Positions 28,334-36,297 of a stretch of DNA of 64,000 nt are shown here, one piece after another. The stretch is from Andalucia godoyi. Its lineage: Eukaryota > Discoba > Jakobea > Jakobida > Andaluciidae. Both the position numbers and the translations under genes were made by a program. Each line of letters begins with the position of its first letter. The first letter of the stretch is position 1. Location of the stretch: contig VRVR01000012.1 of assembly GCA_009859145.1 (NCBI GenBank), positions 124,001-188,000 on the forward strand, read 5' to 3'. Below the pieces are notes generated by a model. The model had not been told where the DNA came from and ran no database searches. It worked only from the letters and a program-made list of their open reading frames with translations.

Positions 28334-29094
28334 GATTTCTGTGCTTCTCCGTGCTTCGCTTCCAGTAAACACTCCTGATACCTCTCGCAGACCTCCTTCT
28401 GTTTCGAAGGCTGTCCCGCCGACAATACCACGGATTCCCCCAATCCTCCATTTTAACTACACCCTGAATGTGAGGTGTTAACAGGGCACAAGTCATCCCA
28501 TACAGTTTCCGATTCTCGGGGCAGCCGACTTGCCCGCCTCCCATACAGATCTCCCAGACGAAACAAGGAAGAATTGCGGTTCCTGAGACGGTGCGCAACC
28601 CGGTACCATAACATCGGGAAAATTAACGATGGTCGCAGTGGCAACACAAGGAATAATGCACTAACAAGGGCTTGAGCAAACATCACGTTCTTTGGTGCGC
28701 TGTATCATGGACGCCCCGCACGAAAAGCACCTGTCGCGTACAGCAGCGTCTTTTTCAGAGGACGCCCGAAGAAGAAGGGGACTCGCACGGCCAGACGGAG
28801 GACGACGCGCACCGCAAAGAAAGGTTTCCGTCCTGCAGGCTGTCGTAATGGAATCCGAAGCTGGGTCTCGGAAGTGCGTGCTTGGCTCATCGAAGAAAAA
28901 TCGAGAGTGCCGAACACGGAGGACGCCGGGGAAACAAAGTGAACAACGCACTTGTATGTGTCTGAACTAGGAAGAAGAAGAGGCGAGCGGCGGGGGCGCG
29001 TCAAAATAATAACTGCAATTCAAAAAGAAACAGACACGTCTCTTTGGACTCATCATTAGTCCACAATCCAGAACAGAAAGGGAGGAGAGGGATC
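28334..29094. other. Long spacer, no supported gene
   Basis: Several overlapping open stretches of 77-99 codons exist on both strands (for example 28692-28970 plus and 28661-28951 minus), but none shows a domain, conserved motif or consistent codon pattern. I treat them as chance. Confidence 0.45.
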
Positions 29095-29910
29095 ATGACA
29101 TTGGTCGTGGTTGACGTAGCAAAGGCAAAAAACGCCGAAGCGCTGCTGGTTGCGGCGCATGAAATGGTGTCTGCGACGTTTGTTCGTGAAGACGTTGAGC
29201 CGTATGCATTTTGGGAATCGTCTGTTCTTTATCCTCTTCCGTCAGAGTCCAGAAAAGTGAGTGTCAATTTGTTTGTCGGAATCGAGGCGGCTGACGGCAG
29301 AGTTGCTGACGGCGAGGTGGTGGGTGAGATTGTATCGCTGTGTCACTTGGAGTACTACCATGAGTCGCGCTGCTGCATGTTTGTCTATTGGGCAGTATTA
29401 CCGCGTCTTCGTAGTGGTGGGATCGGAAAGCTGACATGGGAACAATCCGTGCAGCAACTGCGTCAAAAGTACCCGTTGTTGCGTGTCATTTTTGCCGAGT
29501 GTCACGATGCCCAGATTACGGTGGACCCACTCATGGTTCCGGTAAAACGGCAAGAAAAGTTCTTCCAGCTTGGCTTCCGGTTCATCCCCGTCCAGTATTA
29601 CCTTCCCTCGCTGCACGACGATGCAGAACCGCCGGCAGGATACGTCCTCGTTGCAAAGATCATCTCCAGCAGCACTGCAGAGGAGTTGGATGCTGCGCAA
29701 AATCATGGCATTCTCGAAATGTTTTACCACGACTTGCTCACGTATGGTCTGTCGTATGCAGGAGACCGCGTCTGGGAACCACTTGCGCTCAATATGCAAC
29801 AGGTCAAGTCTCTGCGCGAACACTCACCGCACTCGTGGCTCAGGCTGCAGCAGAGGCCACCATGGACCATGCTTCCCTCTCTGGAAAACGTCGACACCTC
29901 CAACTCCTGA
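29095..29910 (+). CDS. GNAT-family N-acetyltransferase
   Basis: 271 residues from the ATG at 29095 (the frame is open upstream to 29044 but without an ATG). The acetyl-CoA motif A is recognisable in YWAVLPRLRSGGIGKLTWEQ, with the V..(R)..GIG..L spacing, within a classic beta4-alpha3 unit. A later block reads EKFFQLGFRFIPVQYYLPSL, which resembles a bacterial GNAT group with FYxRLGFRxLDVPYVQPxL. That hints at a bacterial affinity, but I cannot test it. The C-terminal 75 residues form a helical extension. Such enzymes acetylate small amines or protein N-termini; the substrate is not predictable. It lies head-to-tail with TVP23, 199 bases apart. Confidence 0.7.
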   Translation: MTLVVVDVAKAKNAEALLVAAHEMVSATFVREDVEPYAFWESSVLYPLPSESRKVSVNLFVGIEAADGRVADGEVVGEIVSLCHLEYYHESRCCMFVYWAVLPRLRSGGIGKLTWEQSVQQLRQKYPLLRVIFAECHDAQITVDPLMVPVKRQEKFFQLGFRFIPVQYYLPSLHDDAEPPAGYVLVAKIISSSTAEELDAAQNHGILEMFYHDLLTYGLSYAGDRVWEPLALNMQQVKSLREHSPHSWLRLQQRPPWTMLPSLENVDTSNS

Positions 29911-30109
29911 CTGTCGGTTTTTCGTCCAATTATCCATTCCTACAAGCCTGTTGCTTCCTCGGAACAATGTTTTATTCTCTTTTTGCAGTCGTAAATGAAT
30001 GGAAAGACGAATCTCTTTGGATATCAAAACTTTCCCCGTTTTTCGTTTTTCTGGACCGCCTTATGACGTCTCCACTCTCACTTAGCATAAGCAAGTTGAA
30101 TCATCACAA

Positions 30110-30874
30110 ATGAGTGCCCCAAGCACATCTCCAGCGGATAAGACCGGTTCGATTCCAGACTTTATTCCAGGACCGTCAATTTTCCCGTCATCGGCATCGA
30201 CATCAGCAGCATCAGCAGCATCAGCATCGGCATCAACAGTGGGTGCAAATCCAAGCTCGACAAGGACAACTGCAGCCTCTGCAGTGTCAGGTCCAACAAC
30301 CACACAGGCATCTTCATCAGTGGTGGCTGCGATCCAAGGAAGACAACCGCCACAGACTGCATCTTCCGGTGGATCTGCGTCGATTTTTGCGTGTCGACAT
30401 AAGAGCGTTGCCTTCTTTTCAGTGTTTTTCAAACTGAGTGCGCTGTTTGTGTATATTTTCTCGACGTTGTTCTTTGATGCGTTCGCACTATCTTTTATTC
30501 TGGTTGTGCTGATGTCGTCTTTTGACTTTTGGACGGTCAAGAATATTTCAGGAAGAATTCTTGTTGGCCTGCGATGGTGGAATGAGGTCAAGGATGATGG
30601 CGAGAATCAGTGGTTCTTCGAGTCTGCTGCTCCCGGAACCTTTGTGGCGGACCCGGTTGACTCCAGGGTGTTTTGGGGCTCGTTGTACATTACTCCGGTC
30701 CTTTGGTCATTTCTCGCGCTTGTCGCAATCCTCAAATTCAACTTTGGATGGCTCTTGATGAACATGGTAGCACTGTTGCTCACCGGCAGCAATGCTTACG
30801 GATACATTCAGTGCGACAAGGAAGCCCGTGGACGCTTGGAACGCATGGCCACCATTGGAAGCATGCTTGTTTGA
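30110..30874 (+). CDS. TVP23: TVP23 family Golgi membrane protein
   Basis: 254 residues (human TVP23B about 205). The first 90 residues are a Ser/Ala/Thr-rich, disordered leader. From about 95 the family domain follows with four hydrophobic segments. Between the second and third lies the signature DFWTVKNISGRILVGLRWWN, nearly identical to the eukaryotic consensus DFWTVKNVTGRxLVGLRWWN. The last helices contain the conserved NAYGYIQCDKEA (family: NxxGYxKCDKDA). TVP23 proteins sit in the late Golgi and support vesicle traffic and glycosylation enzyme retention (from yeast and mammalian work). The ATG at 30110 is the first in frame. A GCT/GTT triplet run and the SDR gene follow downstream. Confidence 0.95.
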   Translation: MSAPSTSPADKTGSIPDFIPGPSIFPSSASTSAASAASASASTVGANPSSTRTTAASAVSGPTTTQASSSVVAAIQGRQPPQTASSGGSASIFACRHKSVAFFSVFFKLSALFVYIFSTLFFDAFALSFILVVLMSSFDFWTVKNISGRILVGLRWWNEVKDDGENQWFFESAAPGTFVADPVDSRVFWGSLYITPVLWSFLALVAILKFNFGWLLMNMVALLLTGSNAYGYIQCDKEARGRLERMATIGSMLV

Positions 30875-31083
30875 GGTCGGTATAAAGAAGAAAACCGCGA
30901 CGTTTGCTGTTTCCTTTTTGTGATGTTTGGTGGAACTTGAGCGCAGAAAGTGTTTTCTTGGAGATTGGGGTTGACTTCCATTAGATACAATTGCTTGTCT
31001 GTTGGGAGAAAAAAACCGAGGTGCAGTCTGATTTTCCCCCGTGGTTTGTTTTTACATGTATATGCTCAGATCGAAGGTTTCTT

Positions 31084-31130
31084 CTTCGTCGTCGTCGTTG
31101 TCGTTGCTGTTGCTGTTGCTGTTGCTGTTG
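31084..31130. repeat. GTC/GTTGCT repeat
   Basis: Imperfect triplet-hexamer run ending ten bases before the SDR start codon, in its leader. Confidence 0.85.
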
Positions 31131-31140
31131 ATTGTATAGT

Positions 31141-32007
31141 ATGGGAGGGCCAGAGTCGGAGCAAAAAGAAAAGAGCAAGCTACCCGAGCTGCCAGGAAAT
31201 GAGTATGAAATGGCATTACGGCCAAAGTACGATGCGTCGTGGTACAAGGGTTCTGGAAAGCTGAGTGGAAAGGTGGCGCTGATCACGGGTGGCGACTCGG
31301 GCATCGGCAGATCGGTCGCGATTTTGTACGCAAGAGAGGGGTGCAAGGGTGTGTGCATTGTCTATTTATCGGAAGACAAGGATGCTGCAGAGGCAAAGGC
31401 AATGGTCGAAAAAGAAGGCTCGCAGTGTTTACTGATCCGAGGCGATATTGGCGATCAAGAGTTCTGCAAATCGTGTGTGCGGCAGACTGTGTCGAAATGG
31501 GGAGCTCTGAACATCCTTGTGAACAACGCTGCAGAGCAGCACGTCCAAGACGATATTCGCGGGATTACAAAAGACCAGCTTGTTCGTACGTTCTCAACGA
31601 ATCTATTCTCGATGTTCTTCCTTGTTCAGGCTGCACTTGATGTAATGAAGAAGGACGACTGCATTATCAACTCGACGTCTGTCACTGCGTACCATGGAAA
31701 GGCAAACCTGCTCGACTACTCCTCTTCAAAGGGCGCCATTACGGCATTCACGAGATCGCTGTCCGAGAACCTTTCGGAAAAGGGTATCCGCGTCAACGCA
31801 GTTGCCCCAGGACCCGTATGGACTCCGCTGGTCGCCGGATCGTTTGACAAGGAAACGTTGGCCAAGTTTGGGGAAAAGACTGCGCTGGGCAGAGCCGGTC
31901 AGCCGGAAGACATCGCACCAAGCTACGTGTTTCTTGCAGCAAACGACGGAGCCTATTTCACCGGCCAAGTCTTGCATCCCAATGGCGGCAGCATCGTAAA
32001 CGCATGA
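31141..32007 (+). CDS. Short-chain dehydrogenase/reductase, YhdF/GSP39-like
   Basis: 288 residues from the ATG at 31141. A complete classical SDR: cofactor loop TGGDSGIGRSVAILYAREG (about 48-66), LVNNAAEQ, active-site Ser in INSTSVTAYHG, catalytic YSSSK, and NAVAPGPVWTPL. The N-terminal extension, ending in a GKLSGKVALITGG boundary, and the block GRAGQPEDIAPSYVFLA match the bacterial general-stress group (YhdF, GSP39, YdaD) and plant glucose/ribitol-dehydrogenase-like proteins. The cofactor is probably NADP(H); the substrate is likely a polyol or aldehyde, unproven. The motif set is closer to bacterial members than to most eukaryotic SDRs, but plants and fungi also have it, so transfer is only a possibility. 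It is followed downstream by the decayed mobile-element island. Confidence 0.93.
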   Translation: MGGPESEQKEKSKLPELPGNEYEMALRPKYDASWYKGSGKLSGKVALITGGDSGIGRSVAILYAREGCKGVCIVYLSEDKDAAEAKAMVEKEGSQCLLIRGDIGDQEFCKSCVRQTVSKWGALNILVNNAAEQHVQDDIRGITKDQLVRTFSTNLFSMFFLVQAALDVMKKDDCIINSTSVTAYHGKANLLDYSSSKGAITAFTRSLSENLSEKGIRVNAVAPGPVWTPLVAGSFDKETLAKFGEKTALGRAGQPEDIAPSYVFLAANDGAYFTGQVLHPNGGSIVNA

Positions 32008-32147
32008 TTATATATTCTCCCCCCATCATGCTTTCATGAATCACGATTCCTGTTTCCATGCAACAAAAAATAATACTAATGATATACGGCTACACCATAC
32101 ACTGCACATGCACATCTACGAACAGACATGCATATTCAATCTTGCAT

Positions 32148-32191
32148 CCCGTTGCCGGGAAGGGGGGGTAGGCCCCCACAAGCCTCACGGC
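32148..32191 (-). other. Three consecutive hairpins, candidate structured RNA
   Basis: Read on the minus strand: stem GCC-GTGA-GGC (32191-32182), stem GGGGG-CCTA-CCCCC (32177-32164), and stem TCCCG-GCAA-CGGGA (32160-32147). Two loops are of the stable GNRA class. They lie just downstream of the TnpB/Fanzor-like remnant on the same strand, where such elements usually encode their guide RNA scaffold. The structure is visible; transcription and function are inferred. Confidence 0.4.
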
Positions 32192-32232
32192 GTTCTTCAG
32201 ATAAATGCTCCGCGCTCCGTTCCCAATCTCGA

Positions 32233-32451
32233 TCAATCTGTGAGCCACTTTCTCAGCGTGGCACGTTGTTCCTGAGAAGGGTGCATTTTGATTCTGACGG
32301 CCCTAGCAGTAGGCGCTTTCGTGTCCTCAGTTGCAGCGATTGATGCACCTGGAGATACGAGAGGAAGAGAGGGTAGGAAGACGGAAGGGTTTTGCGACTG
32401 CAACTGCGTCCGCGCCTGGTGCATCGCAGCAGAAAACCACGAGTTCTGCAA
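32233..32451 (-). pseudogene. TnpB/Fanzor-like nuclease, N-terminal remnant
   Basis: A minus-strand open stretch ends in RAVRIKMHPSQEQRATLRKW followed by LTD and a stop at 32235. This is the opening motif of the TnpB/OrfB and eukaryotic Fanzor family (consensus KxRLYPTxEQxxxLxKWxGxxRxxYN), which starts the RNA-guided nuclease. Nothing of the RuvC domain follows, so only a stub of the gene survives. Upstream, in a neighbouring frame (32653-32327), there is a basic Ser/Pro-rich stretch that could be the old N-terminal extension. There is no intact start-to-stop gene. It could alternatively be a chance match; the 20-residue run with Pro, Gln, Leu and Trp all in register makes that less likely. 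Intact family members cut DNA next to the element and help retain it. Confidence 0.55.
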
Positions 32452-32602
32452 GAGACGGTCCCTGAGGCTTCTGCTTGGGGTTGGCTACCCTGCGTGCTGG
32501 GATTGGAGATCGTGTCTTGGAAGTTCGCCTCTTGGCAGTGCGCTGAACGAATGATAGAATAGATGGCCACGGATGCTGCGTTAAAGAGTGTCGAAAATGC
32601 GG

Positions 32603-32619
32603 GGCCTGTGTCACAGGCC
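32603..32619. repeat. 8-bp inverted repeat
   Basis: GGCCTGTG and CACAGGCC separated by one base form a perfect hairpin, extended by outer GC pairs with a bulge. It lies about 150 bases upstream of the Fanzor-like remnant on the opposite side from the three hairpins. Confidence 0.8.
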
Positions 32620-33043
32620 GCATCTGTTTATGTATACTTCCTTCCGTATGCATGACAATGACGTGTTGTTATTCAACAGTAATAAACAGAATGCTGCAGG
32701 TTACCGGCTGCTGTAAATTAAAAAACGGGAATGTCGGCCGTCGCTCCCGGTCGTCAGTTGATTCTGGGGCCGGCCCGTTTAAACGCAATTTCCCTGGGAT
32801 TTTCAGCCGGACAATCCGGAAACTCTTACCCAACGCCCGCGGTTAGTGTTCAACTGCACGATCTGATTTTTCTCCGCAAGGTCACCCAGGAAGGGTCTCT
32901 GCCCTTTCTTTGCCTTTCGTTCGGTCGTTCATGCTTTTCACATCTTCTGATTTTCTCTTTTGGTTTTGTCTTTTCTTCTCCTTTTCCTTTTTCTTTTCTT
33001 CTCCTTCTTCTTTCCTGTACACGTTTTTGTTTCACATTTCAAC

Positions 33044-34339
33044 ATGCTCAAATACGCCGTTGTCGCACTCGTTGCACTGGCGGTTTTGGTTTCTGCCGAT
33101 GGCCCTTGGTCCTCATGCGGTACCTCTGCCGACCACCTCAAGGTTAGTTCGCTGACCATCAGCCCGAACCCGCTCGCCCGTGGGCAGCCGTTCTCGGTCT
33201 CCTTCTCCGGCTCTCTTGACGAGCAGGTTACTGGAGGCTCTGTTGCGATCAAGGTTTCTTACCAGCGCATCCCCGTTTACGGAAAGACCGTTGATCTTTG
33301 CCAGCTTGTCCAGCAGGGAGGAGCATCGTGCCCGCTCCCCGCCGGCCCCGTGACCTTCACCCAGTCCGAGACCTTCCCGAGCAGCCCCCCCAAGGGAACC
33401 TATGAGGGACAGATCACCATCACCGACTCGAACGGACAGCAGATCACCTGCATCAAGTTCGACATGCCCGTCACTGCCCCTGCCGACTTCGACATGGCTC
33501 TTGATGACGCAATCATTGCAGAGGTCAACCGTGGAGACAACGGATGGACTGCACACCGCTCCCCGAGATTCGAGGGACTCACCATTGCCCAGGCCAAGCA
33601 AATGCTCAAGATCAACGAGGCGAAGTTCAACAACGTCCCGTCAGTTGCAATGCACCTTGATGCAGTGCCCACTAACTTCGATGCACGCACCCAGTGGCCT
33701 AACTGCATCCACCCCATCCGTGACCAGCAGCAGTGCGGTTCATGCTGGGCATTCTCGGCGTCCGAGGCTCTCTCTGACCGATTCTGCATCCAGTCCAATG
33801 GAAAGGTGAACGTTGTTCTCTCGCCGCAATGGTTGGTTTCGTGCGACACCTCGTCCTTGGGTTGCCAGGGAGGATATCTCGACACTACTTGGGAATATAT
33901 GGAGTCGACCGGTCTCCCGACTGACTCGTGCGTTCCTTACACCTCTGGTGGTGGAGACTCTGGCTCGTGCCCAGCCAAGTGCACTGACGGATCTGCCCCG
34001 ACTTTCTACAAGGTCAAGGCTGGCTCGTCAACTCACCTCCCGGACGTTGGCACCATGCAGTCCAACTTGATGACTTATGGACCCATCCAGGTCGCCTTCC
34101 AGGTTTACCAGGACTTCATGTCATACAAGACTGGAGTTTACAAGCATACTAGCGGAGATCTTCTTGGAGGACATGCAGTCAAGATTGTCGGATGGGGAGT
34201 TGATTCCAACACTCCGTACTGGTTGGTTGCCAACTCGTGGGGCACCTCGTGGGGTCAGGCCGGTTTCTTCAAGATCATCCGTGGCCGTAACGAGTGCGGA
34301 ATCGAGAGCTCTGCCTATGCCGGAATTGCAGCCGTCTAA
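33044..34339 (+). CDS. Secreted ML-domain/cathepsin B-like cysteine protease fusion
   Basis: 431 residues from the ATG at 33044. A signal peptide (1-18) leads into an ML (MD-2-related lipid-recognition, NPC2-like) domain at about 20-152: W..CG...D.L.V..L.ISPNP start, paired cysteines, PLP/GPV strand and IT..NGQQITCIKFDMPV end. A cathepsin B-type propeptide (about 157-200, DDAIIAEVNRG) and a full C1 peptidase (about 205-431) follow. Gln228, catalytic Cys234 (QQCGSCWAF), His377 (GGHAVKI) and Asn397 (NSWG) are all present. The His-His occluding loop of mammalian cathepsin B is missing, so it should be an endopeptidase. The enzyme is probably lysosomal/phagosomal or secreted, with the ML part binding lipid or membranes. 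Codons favour GGA/CTC/ACC/AAG far more than neighbouring genes, suggesting high expression. A poly(A) signal lies at 34393. Confidence 0.93.
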   Translation: MLKYAVVALVALAVLVSADGPWSSCGTSADHLKVSSLTISPNPLARGQPFSVSFSGSLDEQVTGGSVAIKVSYQRIPVYGKTVDLCQLVQQGGASCPLPAGPVTFTQSETFPSSPPKGTYEGQITITDSNGQQITCIKFDMPVTAPADFDMALDDAIIAEVNRGDNGWTAHRSPRFEGLTIAQAKQMLKINEAKFNNVPSVAMHLDAVPTNFDARTQWPNCIHPIRDQQQCGSCWAFSASEALSDRFCIQSNGKVNVVLSPQWLVSCDTSSLGCQGGYLDTTWEYMESTGLPTDSCVPYTSGGGDSGSCPAKCTDGSAPTFYKVKAGSSTHLPDVGTMQSNLMTYGPIQVAFQVYQDFMSYKTGVYKHTSGDLLGGHAVKIVGWGVDSNTPYWLVANSWGTSWGQAGFFKIIRGRNECGIESSAYAGIAAV

Positions 34340-34392
34340 GCGCTTTCCTGCACCAGCCTCGTCACCCTTGCGCAAATTTTGTTTTTTCGTGA

Positions 34393-34398
34393 AATAAA
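34393..34398 (+). terminator. AATAAA poly(A) signal of protease gene
   Basis: Hexamer 54 bases after the protease stop codon. Confidence 0.55.
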
Positions 34399-34810
34399 GA
34401 AAACTTTCCAGCGCTCCACGCGAGTCGTCGATTGCCTTCTTTTTTTATCGCCATGTACGCCGTTTCGATTTAGGCGCACCAGGACATTTGCGACCTCCAT
34501 TTCGGCAACACAGAGCGAAAGAACACTTCCGCAAGCCTCGATTCTCCACTGGATTCTCTCTCCCATCGCTTCCCAACTGCACTTTTCTTGGGCGGTTCTT
34601 GCATGTCACCAATCCTGCTTGCTCCATCAACAAATGAAGACCCTTTGTGTCAGTACGCATGGACGCAGAGCTTGGGATCCTTCGTTTATGACGCCGGAAA
34701 AAACATTTACGCCTGCATCAGACACCGAGTCAACGAAGGACGTGTTGGTAGAACATGAAACACACACCGGTTTTTTTTAATTACATGTTCTCCATGCTTG
34801 CACCCCCTTT

Positions 34811-34842
34811 GTGTGTATGCGTGTGTGTGTGTGTGTGTGTGT
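34811..34842. repeat. (GT)n microsatellite
   Basis: Dinucleotide run with one interruption, followed by a G-rich stretch (34844-34862). Confidence 0.95.
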
Positions 34843-35160
34843 TTGGGGAGGTTGGGGGGGTTTCAGATAAGATTCTTCGTAATAAAAAAGAAACAATAAC
34901 TAACAATCTGTGAAAGAGAATGTTCGCAACAAAAAAGAAGGCCGGATCATAAGAAATGATCTGTAGGGCAATAGTAGCTGTGCTTGTAATTTTTTTTCCT
35001 CCGCGAGTTTATCTTTAATTCCATTCCCTCGGTCTTGTCTTTAGTGTTTCTGTGGTTTCCAAAAGCTGCATTTCCGCGAATCACCTATCCAGTCACACAT
35101 TCATTCCCCCAATCATTATTACGTTAGAATTCATACATGTATCAATAGTTGAGCGAGGAA

Positions 35161-36012
35161 ATGTCGGTTGAAGCGAGTCTGTTTGAGCGGATATCTCCCA
35201 GTGAGTTTTATCGACGATTTCTGTCAAAAGGCATTCGTCCCGATGGCCGATCTCTGCTTGCGCAGCGTTCTGTTTCTGTTCACGACGGCAACATACGGAC
35301 GTCTGACAATTCTTGTTCCGTACGGATCGGATCGACTGTTGCGCTTGCGGGAATCAAATTGGAAGTTGCGTCTCCGTCTGCAGACGACGCAACAAAAGGA
35401 AAGATCATTCTGAATGTCGATTTCCCAGCAGTGTCGTCTTCCAAACATCCTCGAGATCGCATGTCGGATGCTGCATTGGTATCGGACTTGCTTTCCACGG
35501 TGTTCAAAAATATGTTTGACTTGTCAAGATTGCTCATCCAGGAAGATGCTGCAGTGTGGATTGTGTATGTGGATGTGTGCATCCTGTGCGACGACGGAGC
35601 GGTTCTTGAGGCTGCTGCGCTGGCTGCGTCATGCGCACTTTCATCCCTGCAGCTGCCGCATGTGAGCATCTCGGATGACATGCAAGTAAGCGCAGATCCA
35701 GACGCATCCAAACGACGGCACGTCTTTCGAGATCAAGAATGCGTCCTTGGCGGTGTTTCGTACGCTTTGATCCAAAGTCATGCAGGCGAGACATACGTTG
35801 TTTGTGATCCATCGAGCAAAGAAACAGGGCTTGCGCTCGGCTCTGTTTTGACGTTTTTGATCGACCAGAGTGGGAAAACACGACTGGCGTTCAAAGAGGG
35901 CGGCGAGGCATGGTCCATTCCCCAGTTCAGCGAATGTGCGCAACATGCAGCAGCCCAGGCTGTCGACACACTCAAAGAAGCGCGCCTGTTTTTAAATGCG
36001 AGTTCAAAATGA
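35161..36012 (+). CDS. EXOSC8: Exosome complex subunit Rrp43 (EXOSC8)
   Basis: 283 residues from the ATG at 35161 (human 276). An RNase PH-fold subunit of the nine-subunit exosome core ring, which threads RNA to the Rrp44/Rrp6 nucleases. The Rrp43-type opening PSEFYRRFLSKGIRPDGRSL is close to human [20 protein letters not shown]. Conserved RNase PH blocks follow: NSCSVRIGSTVALAGIK, KIILNVDFPAVSSS and VDVCILCDDGAVLEAAALA, with no phosphorolytic active-site arginines, as expected for the eukaryotic core. A C-terminal GGEAWSIPQFSECAQHA matches the human block GGSGLTGAKLQDCMSRA. Rrp42 and Rrp45 are less likely because of the YYRRF/FYRRF start. Confidence 0.93.
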   Translation: MSVEASLFERISPSEFYRRFLSKGIRPDGRSLLAQRSVSVHDGNIRTSDNSCSVRIGSTVALAGIKLEVASPSADDATKGKIILNVDFPAVSSSKHPRDRMSDAALVSDLLSTVFKNMFDLSRLLIQEDAAVWIVYVDVCILCDDGAVLEAAALAASCALSSLQLPHVSISDDMQVSADPDASKRRHVFRDQECVLGGVSYALIQSHAGETYVVCDPSSKETGLALGSVLTFLIDQSGKTRLAFKEGGEAWSIPQFSECAQHAAAQAVDTLKEARLFLNASSK

Positions 36013-36151
36013 TGAGACGTTCTCTTGTTTTTATGCTCTTGGTCGTGCAAGAGAACACGAAGCATGAATCATCACAACAACAACAGTAAATCATCATCAT
36101 CATCATCGTAATAATCACATTCATAATTCTAGTAATGTATAAATGAAGAAG

Positions 36152-36186
<35 letters not shown>

Positions 36187-36198
36187 GCGCGCGCGCGT
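36152..36198. repeat. (AC)n-(GC)n compound microsatellite
   Basis: About 33 bases of AC repeat passing into 14 bases of GC repeat, between the convergent EXOSC8 and Sec63-like genes. Alternating purine-pyrimidine sequence of this kind can adopt Z-DNA. Confidence 0.95.
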
Positions 36199-36297
36199 GA
36201 AACAAACAAACAAAAAACAAATCATATCTAAAAGTAGTACGAATAGGACAACAGAATCAGTTTCTTTGGTATTTTGTTTTGTTTTGTTGTGGACAAT

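Larger units (their letters stand above)
32008..33043. other. Decayed mobile-element island
   Basis: 1.0-kb spacer with a compact set of unusual elements, described separately: three consecutive hairpins (32148-32191), a TnpB/Fanzor-like N-terminal remnant on the minus strand (32233-32451) and an 8-bp inverted repeat (32603-32619). The right part (32850-33040) is the T/C-rich leader of the protease gene. I see no terminal repeat pair that defines element ends. Confidence 0.5.
34340..35160. other. Spacer between protease and EXOSC8
   Basis: Contains AATAAA at 34393, a GT microsatellite at 34811-34842 and otherwise unremarkable AT-rich sequence. No gene is supported. Confidence 0.5.

Noticed and set aside
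28661-29004. Three overlapping ORFs of 92-99 codons on both strands.
   Set aside because: Mutually exclusive, no domain or motif, and GC-rich composition alone explains their openness.
30146-30156. tRNA B-box-like GGTTCGATTCC.
   Set aside because: It lies inside the TVP23 coding sequence and no clover-leaf can be drawn around it.
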